Source of the DNA: an uncultured Eubacteriales bacterium
Lineage (GTDB): Bacteria > Bacillota > Clostridia > Oscillospirales > Oscillospiraceae
Length of the DNA: 20,827 bases
Direction: 5' to 3'
NCBI GenBank assembly: GCA_900552015.1
Contig: URXY01000034.1
Span: forward strand, 1-20,827
Shown here piece by piece: positions 15,317-20,827 of the stretch. The notes beneath the pieces were generated by a model. That model was not told the DNA's origin. It worked only from the letters and a program-made list of their open reading frames with translations, and ran no database searches. Each line of letters opens with the position of its first letter. Within the stretch, counting starts at the first letter, position 1. A program made the translations under genes and the position numbers.

Positions 15317-15637
15317 TTACGCAAAGTGCAGCACGGCGTTCACCGCGCCGCTGTACTCCTGCCAGGCTTTCTCCTCTTCTGTGAGCGCGGCCCGGCCGGC
15401 ACGCGTCAGGTGATAATACTTGCGCATCCGACCGGTGGGTGCCGCCTTTTCATAGGCTTCCACATACCCCTCGCGCTCCATCCCGTGCAGCACGGGGTAG
15501 AGCGTGCCCTCCTTCATCTCGAAGACATTGCTTGAGCGGCGCGCCAGCTCCAGAATGATCTGGTAGCCGTACATATCCTCGCCCGCGAGCAGTTTGAGCA
15601 GCAGCAGCTGCGTGTGGTCGATGCTCTTTTTCTTCAT
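15317..15637 (-). CDS. PadR-family transcriptional regulator
   Basis: The 106-residue product starts at MKKKSIDHTQ (ATG 15637, AGGAGG 6 nt upstream); the longer frame from 15658 begins inside the operator. It has the PadR winged-helix core: LLLLKLLAGEDMYGYQIILELARRS, then VFEMKEGTLYPVLHGMEREGYVEAY and the wing RMRKYYHLTRAGRAAL. It is a short PadR (subfamily 2-like) without a long dimerisation helix beyond EEEKAWQEYSGAVNAVL. Such proteins bind as dimers and repress their own operon until a ligand or stress releases them. Two copies of a palindrome sit in its promoter, so autoregulation is very likely. It is the first gene of a three-gene unit. Confidence 0.93.
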   Translation of the reverse strand: MKKKSIDHTQLLLLKLLAGEDMYGYQIILELARRSSNVFEMKEGTLYPVLHGMEREGYVEAYEKAAPTGRMRKYYHLTRAGRAALTEEEKAWQEYSGAVNAVLHFA

Positions 15638-15652
15638 CTTGTGCCTCCTATG

Positions 15653-15670
15653 ATACATAGAGTTTCTATG
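15653..15670. promoter_or_regulatory. PadR operator copy 2 (downstream of the -10 box)
   Basis: This site repeats 18 nt of operator copy 1 exactly, including the CATAGA-GTT-TCTATG palindrome (15656-15670); the outer TAT is replaced by CT. It covers the predicted transcription start and lies between the -10 box and the ribosome binding site. Centre-to-centre distance to copy 1 is 26 bp. Confidence 0.75.
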
Positions 15671-15675
15671 CTTGC

Positions 15676-15704
15676 ATTATACATAGAGTTTCTATGTATG
15701 TCAA
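15676..15704 (-). promoter_or_regulatory. Perfect consensus promoter of the padR operon
   Basis: TTGACA (15704-15699) and TATAAT (15681-15676) with a 17-nt spacer are exact sigma-A consensus elements. Such a strong promoter normally needs a repressor; the spacer is occupied by an operator palindrome. The predicted leader is about 30 nt. Confidence 0.9.
15679..15699. promoter_or_regulatory. PadR operator copy 1 (in the promoter spacer)
   Basis: A perfect 21-bp dyad: ATACATAGA (15679-15687), GTT, TCTATGTAT (15691-15699). It fills the space between the -35 and -10 boxes and overlaps both, so a bound dimer would exclude RNA polymerase. The ACAT/ATGT half-sites are like those described for PadR-type regulators. 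Confidence 0.82.
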
Positions 15705-15764
15705 GAGATCACAAAAAATTGTAAACATTCGTTCACATTCTTAACAGAGATCGAACTTTACTTC

Positions 15765-15792
15765 TTGTCCTTGTACAGCATACAATTATAAT
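15765..15792 (+). promoter_or_regulatory. Promoter of the activase gene with an embedded dyad
   Basis: TTGTCC (15765-15770) and a perfect TATAAT (15787-15792) are 16 nt apart. The spacer begins with TTGTA-CAGCA-TACAA (15771-15785), a 5-bp inverted repeat that could be an operator. The start codon is 66 nt past the -10 box. The promoter is divergent from padR, with 60 bp between the two -35 boxes. Confidence 0.65.
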
Positions 15793-15858
15793 AGAATACT
15801 TAAAGTCAGGCGGGACTCTTGACCGTCTGATAGCACCGACATGAAAAGAGAGGTTCCC

Positions 15859-18800
15859 ATGAAAACGTACCAGGCAGGGATTGACGTAGGCTCCACCACA
15901 GTCAAGCTCGTCGTTCTCGATGAAAACGGAAAAATGCTCTTCGGGCAGTACCAGCGCCATCTGTCCCACACACAGCGCGCACTGTCCGACTTACTCAAGC
16001 AGGCGCGCGCAGCGCTCGGCGAGTGCGCGCTCGAATTGCGCGCCACCGGCTCCGGCGCGATCAACCTTGCCAAGGCGCTCGGCATCCCCTTTGTGCAGGA
16101 GGTCGTCGCCGTCGCGCAGGCGCTCGAGCGCGTCGCGCCGCAGGTGGATGTCGCCATCGAACTCGGCGGCGAGGATGCCAAGATCATCTACTTCAAAGGT
16201 GGGCTCGAAGAGCGCATGAACGGCGTCTGCGCCGGCGGCACCGGCTCGTTTATCGACCAGATGGCCGCCCTGCTGCAGACCGATGCCTCGGGTCTCGACC
16301 GCGAGGCCGCGCACTATCAGCAGATCTACCCCATCGCCGCGCGCTGCGGCGTGTTCGCCAAGACGGACATTCAGCCCCTCATCAACGAGGGCGCGACGAA
16401 GGCCGACCTCGCCGCCTCGATCTTCCAGGCGGTCGTCAACCAGACCATTTCGGGCCTTGCCTGCGGCAAGCCCATCCGCGGCCATGTCGCGTTCTTAGGT
16501 GGGCCGCTGCACTTCCTCCCCCAACTCAAGGCCGCGTTTATCCGCACGCTGAAGCTGACGGATGAGACGACCATCGACCCTGAAAATTCTCATCTCTTCG
16601 CCGCCACCGGCGCGGCCATCGACGAAACGCCCGCCGAGGCGCAACCGCTCAGCGCGCTCATCAAGCGTCTCGACAGCGGCGTGCAGATGGACTTTGAATT
16701 AAAGCGCCTGCCGGCGCTCTTCGAAGATGAAGCTGATTTGGAAGCCTTCCGCAAACGTCACCGCACGGCGGTCGTGCCGCGCGGCGAGCTCTCTACCTAT
16801 CAGGGCAACTGCTTCCTCGGCTTCGACGCAGGCTCGACGACGACGAAGCTTGCGTTAGTTGGCGAAAGGGGCGAGCTTTTGTACTCGTTCTACGCGAACA
16901 ATCAGGGCAATCCCATTAAGACTGCCATGCAGTCGATCCACACACTGCGCGAACAGCTCCCCGCGGGCACGCGCATCGCGCGCTCCTGCTCCACGGGCTA
17001 CGGCGAAGCGCTGCTCAAATCCGCCTTCTCGCTCGACGAGGGTGAGGTCGAGACCATCGCCCACTGCACCGCCGCGTCGTTTTTCGATCCGCAGGTAGAC
17101 TGCGTGCTCGATATCGGCGGGCAGGACATGAAGTGCATCAAGCTCAAGGACGGCGCGGTGGACACGGTGCTCTTAAACGAGGCCTGCTCGTCTGGCTGCG
17201 GCTCGTTCCTTGAAAATTTTGCCAACTCCCTCGGCATGACGGCGCAGGAGTTCGCGCACGAGGCACTCTTCGCCAAGGCTCCCGTGGACCTCGGCACGCG
17301 CTGCACGGTGTTTATGAACTCCAATGTCAAGCAGGCGCAGAAGGAGGGCGCGAGTGTGCCCGATATCTCGGCGGGTCTTGCCTACTCCGTCATCAAAAAC
17401 GCGCTCTATAAGGTCATCAAGCTCTCCGACGCGAGCGAGCTCGGCTCGCACGTCGTCGTGCAGGGCGGCACGTTCTTCAACGAGGCCGTGTTGCGCGCGT
17501 TCGAGCGCATCTCCGGCGCACAGGTCACGTGTCCCGACATCGCGGGCATCATGGGTGCCTTCGGCGCGGCACTGCTCGCGCGCGACCGCTACCACGGCCA
17601 GGAGAGCACGATGCTCCCGCTCGAGGACATTGAAAAGCTCACCTACAAGACCTCGACCGCACGCTGCCAGGGCTGCCAGAACCACTGCATGCTCACCGTG
17701 AGCGTCTTCCCCGGCGGGCGGCGGCACATCAGCGGCAACCGCTGTGAAAAGGCCCTGCGCGGCGAGAGCAGCACGAAGCCAGGCGAGAATATTTTTGCTT
17801 ACAAGCGCGAGCGCATGTTCGCCTATCCCCCGCTGGAGCCCGAAAACGCGCCGCGCGGCGAGATCGGCATTCCGCGCGTGCTGAATATGTACGAAAACTA
17901 CCCCTACTGGGCGACGTTCTTCCGCAATCTGGGCTTCCGCGTCGTGCTCTCGCCCTTCTCCACGCGCGCACTCTATGAACTGGGCATGGAGAGCATCCCC
18001 TCGGAATCCGAGTGCTATCCCGCAAAGCTCGCCCACGGCCACGCCCAGTGGCTCATCGACCACGGCGTCAAGACCATCTTCCACCCCTGCGTGTTCTACG
18101 AGCATCAGGAGGTACCGGGTGCGCAGAACCATTTCAACTGCCCCATCGTCGTCTCGTATCCCGAGAATATCAAGAATAATGTCGAAGCCGTGACCGACGG
18201 CTCGGTGCAGTATCTTCGCCCCTTCCTCGCCTTTACGAGCGAGAAGATCGCGGCGGACCGCCTTGCCCGCTTCTGCAGGGAGGTCTGGAACATCCCCGAA
18301 AAGGAGGCGCGCCGCGCCGCGCACCTTGCGTGGGAGGAGCAGCGGCGGGCCAAGGCCGACGTCCGCACTGCGGGCGCGAAGGCGCTCGCCGATATGGAGA
18401 AAAACGGCGGCAGCGGTATCGTGCTGGCAGGACGCCCCTACCACGTCGACCCTGAAATCAACCACGGCATCCCCGAGCTTATTGCGGCCTACGGCCTGAC
18501 AGTGCTGACCGAGGACTGCCTGCCCATCGACTTTACTCCCAAGCGCCCCGTGCGCGTGAACGACCAGTGGGTCTATCATTCCCGCCTTTACACCGCGGCG
18601 GAATTCGTCTGCGGGCGCGACGATCTTGAGCTCATCCAGCTCAATTCGTTCGGCTGCGGCCTCGACGCCGTCACGACCGACGAGGTCTGCGAGCTCTTGG
18701 AGCAGGGCGGCAAGCTTTACACCTGCCTCAAGATCGACGAGGTGAACAACCTCGGCGCGGTGCGTATCCGCATCCGCTCGCTGCTCGCCGCCGTCGCCAT

Positions 18801-20160
18801 GCGGCGCGAGCGCGGGATCCATTCGACCTCTCACGTACAGCCGTTCGAGCGCGTCTACTACACCAAGGAGATGCAGAAGCAGCACTACACCATCCTCGCC
18901 CCTCAGATGAGTCCCATCCACTTTGACCTCTTGGAGCCCATCTTCCGCCACTATGGCTACAACTTTGAGGTGCTGAAAAACGACGACCGCAACGCCATCG
19001 ACGTCGGCCTCAAATATGTCAACAACGACGCCTGCTTCCCCTCGATCACGGCGGTCGGCCAGCTGATGGAGGCGGTGACCTCCGGCCGCTACGACACCGA
19101 CCATCTCGCCCTCATCATGTCGCAGACCGGCGGCTGCTGCCGCGCGAGCAACTACATCGCTTTCATCCGCCGCGCGCTCAAGAAAGCCAGCCTCGAGCAT
19201 ATCCCCGTCATCTCGCTCAATGCAAACGGCATGGAGACGAACGAGGGTTTCCGCATTTCGCCGTCTCTGCTGCTGGATGCCGCACGCGGCATCGTGCTGG
19301 GCGATCTCTTCATGCGGTGCCTGTACCGCGTGCGCCCCTACGAGCTCGAAGAGGGCAGCGCGAACGCGCTGCACCGCAAGTGGCGTGACATCTGCATCGA
19401 CTCGCTCACGAGCGCGCATCCGAAGTACAGCTATGCACAGCTCTGCCGCGGCATCGTGGAGGACTTTGACCGCTTCCCCATTGATGAGACTCTCAAAAAG
19501 CCGCGCGTCGGCATCGTCGGCGAGATCCTCGTCAAGTATATGCCGCTTGCGAACAACCACCTTGTCGAACTTTTGGAACGTGAGGGCGCGGAGGCGGTCG
19601 TGCCCGACCTTCTCGACTTCTTCGCCGCGACCATTTATGAGCAGGATTACAAGCACACGCACCTCGGCAAGGGCTGGACTGCCTCGACGGTCGCCAAGGT
19701 CGGCATTCCCGCGCTCCAGCGGATGCGCCGCCCGGCTATCGAGGCGCTGAAGGCCAGCAAGCGCTTTGACGCGCCCCAGCCCATCGGGCATATCGCTGAC
19801 CTCGCCAAGCCCTTCCTCTCGATCGGCAACCAATACGGCGAGGGTTGGTTCCTAGCGGGCGAGATGGCGGAGCTCATCACCTCCGGCACACCGAACATCG
19901 TGTGCATTCAGCCGTTCGCGTGCCTGCCGAACCACGTAGTCGGCAAGGGCGTCATCAAGGCGCTGCGCGCGGCCTATCCCGGTGCGAACATCGTCGCCGT
20001 GGACTACGACCCCGGCGCGAGCGAGGTCAACCAGCTCAACCGCATCAAGCTGATGCTCACCTCGGCCCAGCGCGCGCTGCACGCAGGAGAGCCGAAGGAC
20101 GAGGAGGCCTCCCTCTCCCCTACCGAACCGGAGGATATGCGCGAGCCTGCTGCCGTTTGA
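15859..20160 (+). CDS. Double acyl-CoA dehydratase activase fused to DUF2229 and a dehydratase-like part
   Basis: I start at ATG 15859, which has AGAGAGG 5 nt upstream; ATG 15841, six codons earlier, has none. The product is 1433 residues. Activase domain 1 (1-255) has GIDVGSTTVK, CAGGTGSF (C124) and ARCGVF (C163). Activase domain 2 (about 318-575) has GFDAGSTTTK, ACSSGCGSF (C443, C447) and TRCTVF (C482). These cysteine pairs correspond to the 4Fe-4S ligands of dimeric HgdC-type ATPases. A CxxCxxxC cluster (603/606/610, plus C629) leads into DUF2229 (about 670-890). The C-terminal part has NNDACFPS, TGGCCRASNY and CIQPFACLPNHV (1349-1358), similar to dehydratase D-type components. The family is found in anaerobic Firmicutes and its reaction is unknown. 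ATP-driven electron transfer to an internal Fe-S site is likely. Confidence 0.9.
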   Translation: MKTYQAGIDVGSTTVKLVVLDENGKMLFGQYQRHLSHTQRALSDLLKQARAALGECALELRATGSGAINLAKALGIPFVQEVVAVAQALERVAPQVDVAIELGGEDAKIIYFKGGLEERMNGVCAGGTGSFIDQMAALLQTDASGLDREAAHYQQIYPIAARCGVFAKTDIQPLINEGATKADLAASIFQAVVNQTISGLACGKPIRGHVAFLGGPLHFLPQLKAAFIRTLKLTDETTIDPENSHLFAATGAAIDETPAEAQPLSALIKRLDSGVQMDFELKRLPALFEDEADLEAFRKRHRTAVVPRGELSTYQGNCFLGFDAGSTTTKLALVGERGELLYSFYANNQGNPIKTAMQSIHTLREQLPAGTRIARSCSTGYGEALLKSAFSLDEGEVETIAHCTAASFFDPQVDCVLDIGGQDMKCIKLKDGAVDTVLLNEACSSGCGSFLENFANSLGMTAQEFAHEALFAKAPVDLGTRCTVFMNSNVKQAQKEGASVPDISAGLAYSVIKNALYKVIKLSDASELGSHVVVQGGTFFNEAVLRAFERISGAQVTCPDIAGIMGAFGAALLARDRYHGQESTMLPLEDIEKLTYKTSTARCQGCQNHCMLTVSVFPGGRRHISGNRCEKALRGESSTKPGENIFAYKRERMFAYPPLEPENAPRGEIGIPRVLNMYENYPYWATFFRNLGFRVVLSPFSTRALYELGMESIPSESECYPAKLAHGHAQWLIDHGVKTIFHPCVFYEHQEVPGAQNHFNCPIVVSYPENIKNNVEAVTDGSVQYLRPFLAFTSEKIAADRLARFCREVWNIPEKEARRAAHLAWEEQRRAKADVRTAGAKALADMEKNGGSGIVLAGRPYHVDPEINHGIPELIAAYGLTVLTEDCLPIDFTPKRPVRVNDQWVYHSRLYTAAEFVCGRDDLELIQLNSFGCGLDAVTTDEVCELLEQGGKLYTCLKIDEVNNLGAVRIRIRSLLAAVAMRRERGIHSTSHVQPFERVYYTKEMQKQHYTILAPQMSPIHFDLLEPIFRHYGYNFEVLKNDDRNAIDVGLKYVNNDACFPSITAVGQLMEAVTSGRYDTDHLALIMSQTGGCCRASNYIAFIRRALKKASLEHIPVISLNANGMETNEGFRISPSLLLDAARGIVLGDLFMRCLYRVRPYELEEGSANALHRKWRDICIDSLTSAHPKYSYAQLCRGIVEDFDRFPIDETLKKPRVGIVGEILVKYMPLANNHLVELLEREGAEAVVPDLLDFFAATIYEQDYKHTHLGKGWTASTVAKVGIPALQRMRRPAIEALKASKRFDAPQPIGHIADLAKPFLSIGNQYGEGWFLAGEMAELITSGTPNIVCIQPFACLPNHVVGKGVIKALRAAYPGANIVAVDYDPGASEVNQLNRIKLMLTSAQRALHAGEPKDEEASLSPTEPEDMREPAAV

Positions 20161-20182
20161 TGGCAAAATCCGAAAAATAGGC

Positions 20183-20211
20183 TTGCTTTTCCGCACTTTC
20201 TATGGTACTAT
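20183..20211 (+). promoter_or_regulatory. Candidate promoter of secG
   Basis: TTGCTT (20183-20188) and TACTAT (20206-20211) are 17 nt apart, starting 23 nt after the activase stop. The -10 box overlaps a GGTAC/GTACC dyad (20204-20218), and CGTGA-TCG-TCACG (20230-20242) forms a second dyad in the leader. No terminator is visible between the activase and secG, so read-through may also supply secG. Confidence 0.45.
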
Positions 20212-20266
20212 GAGTACCTGTGAATATAGCGTGATCGTCACGTTCAACAATTTGGAGGTTTTCAAC

Positions 20267-20494
20267 ATGACTTTATTCATTACGATTCTTCAGCTTCTCT
20301 GCGGTTTGATCGTCATCGGCATTGTCCTCTTCCAGAGCGGCAAGTCCGCCGGTCTGAGCGGTGCGATCGGCGGCGTTGCCGATTCCTTCATGGCCAAGAA
20401 CAAGGCCAAGAGCACGGATGCCCGTCTTGCGCGTGCCACCAAGTGGGTCGGCGCTGCGTTCATCGTCCTGACGCTCGTGCTGAACATGCTGTAA
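20267..20494 (+). CDS. secG: Preprotein translocase subunit SecG
   Basis: A 75-residue protein with two membrane helices (about 3-22 and 56-74) enclosing the SecG-typical loop QSGKSAGLSGAIGGVADSFM (23-42) and a basic segment. SecG binds SecYE and helps protein export. The start ATG 20267 has TTGGAGG 9 nt upstream; the longer frame from 20183 runs through the promoter. The length is normal for Firmicutes SecG. It is a single gene between its own promoter candidate and a strong terminator. Confidence 0.95.
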   Translation: MTLFITILQLLCGLIVIGIVLFQSGKSAGLSGAIGGVADSFMAKNKAKSTDARLARATKWVGAAFIVLTLVLNML

Positions 20495-20510
20495 TATCCC
20501 GTTTTGCGAT

Positions 20511-20544
20511 AAAAAGCGCCGAAGCATTGCTTCGGCGCTTTTTT
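20511..20544 (+). terminator. Intrinsic terminator of secG
   Basis: A 15-bp stem (20511-20525 with 20529-20543) including GCGCCGAAGC/GCTTCGGCGC, a 3-nt loop and a T6 run, 17 nt after the secG stop. The A-run on the left side would also let it work in the opposite direction. Confidence 0.92.
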
Positions 20545-20660
20545 GCTGCCTATGGGCATGACGCTGCTACCTGCCGACGCAGCACCTCTCCTGACATGGA
20601 TCGAATAACGACCGCTGTGCGGTCTCCCGTGCCGTTCCTCCCTCTTTCAAATTTGGATAG
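20545..20660. other. Short intergenic spacer with no supported feature
   Basis: Between the secG terminator and the rplQ terminator I see no gene, ribosome site or convincing dyad. Confidence 0.5.
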
Positions 20661-20712
20661 TAAAAAGCCCTTTTGTATGGTTTCGCGATCTACCACACAA
20701 AAGGGCTTTTTA
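20661..20712 (-). terminator. Terminator of the ribosomal-protein operon (bidirectional form)
   Basis: AAAAAGCCCTTTTGT (20662-20676) pairs with ACAAAAGGGCTTTTT (20697-20711), with a further TGG/CCA extension across one mismatch. T5 follows on the minus strand at 20666-20662. It lies 33 nt after the rplQ stop. Confidence 0.88.
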
Positions 20713-20744
20713 TTTGTATTCAGCTATCGGCTGCGAAGGCTGGC

Positions 20745-20827
20745 TTACACCAGCTCGATCATCGCAGTTTCCGCAGCGTCGCCGCGGCGGACGCCGGTGC
20801 GAACGATACGGGTATAGCCGCCGTTGC
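20745..20827 (-). CDS. rplQ: 50S ribosomal protein L17, C-terminal end (5' part outside window)
   Basis: The last 26 codons read NGGYTRIVRTGVRRGDAAETAMIELV followed by TAA, the conserved C-terminus of bacterial L17 (GGYTRI..t..RRGDAAemaiiEL). L17 is normally the last gene of the alpha operon after rpoA, which fits the terminator right behind it. Only the end is present; nothing looks abnormal. Confidence 0.93.
   Translation of the reverse strand, partial: NGGYTRIVRTGVRRGDAAETAMIELV

Noticed and set aside
15653..15699. Direct repeat considered as a CRISPR-like array
   Set aside because: There are only two copies with an 8-bp gap, both palindromic and inside a promoter; this is an operator pair.
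15725..15746. TTCACA/TTAACA-like words considered as a Pho box in the activase-padR gap
   Set aside because: The spacing is about 9-10 nt rather than 11, and there is no link to phosphate genes.
15841..15858. Upstream ATG for the activase gene
   Set aside because: It has no Shine-Dalgarno sequence, whereas ATG 15859 has AGAGAGG at proper distance and gives an N-terminus that begins right at the ATPase fold.
17173..19833. Open frame of 886 codons on the minus strand
   Set aside because: It lies wholly antisense to the activase gene, whose high-GC codon use leaves the opposite frame open. Its translation is Arg/Ala/Asp/Val-rich with no domain pattern.

Overview
The window looks like a Gram-positive, high-GC member of the Clostridia, probably a gut Oscillospiraceae/Ruminococcaceae-type bacterium. 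This rests on AGGAGG-type ribosome binding sites before almost every gene, a lipoprotein PstS, a PhoP/PhoR-type pair placed directly after phoU, PadR and HAAS-domain genes, and a fused CoA-dehydratase activase typical of anaerobic Firmicutes. The genus cannot be fixed from the sequence.

Region 1 (1-~3340) is one end of an integrative, mobilisable element. It holds a divergent partial small membrane protein (1-188), a palindrome-rich upstream region that is a candidate oriT (189-479), two overlapping MobC-like relaxosome proteins (480-1176), a TnpW-like small protein (1315-1497) and a TnpX-like large serine recombinase (1578-3269). No relaxase lies in the window. The element ends just downstream of phoR, and it appears to have split that operon's terminator hairpin.

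Region 2 (3356-10702, all minus strand) is a complete phosphate operon transcribed in the order pstS-pstC-pstA-(pyridoxal kinase)-pstB-phoU-phoP-phoR. A promoter with TTTTAC direct repeats (a PhoP-box candidate) lies before pstS. A strong GUGA-capped hairpin separates pstS from pstC. From pstC onward almost all junctions overlap or are within 2 nt, so the kinase is translationally locked into the middle of the phosphate operon. High-affinity Pst uptake, PhoU signalling and PhoP/PhoR control would therefore be co-expressed with a vitamin B6 salvage enzyme.

Region 3 (10719-15704, minus strand) holds a 995-residue fused ATPase/permease of the MacB/FtsX type with its own promoter and terminator. 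Behind it is a PadR regulator-HAAS membrane protein-unknown membrane protein operon. That operon is driven by a perfect consensus promoter whose spacer is a 21-bp palindrome, repeated in part just downstream, which looks like PadR autorepression.

Region 4 (15765-20827) holds a divergent 1433-residue protein with two complete 2-hydroxyacyl-CoA dehydratase activase (ASKHA ATPase) domains fused to DUF2229 and a dehydratase-like part. It is followed by secG with its own promoter and terminator, and by the convergent 3' end of rplQ (ribosomal protein L17).
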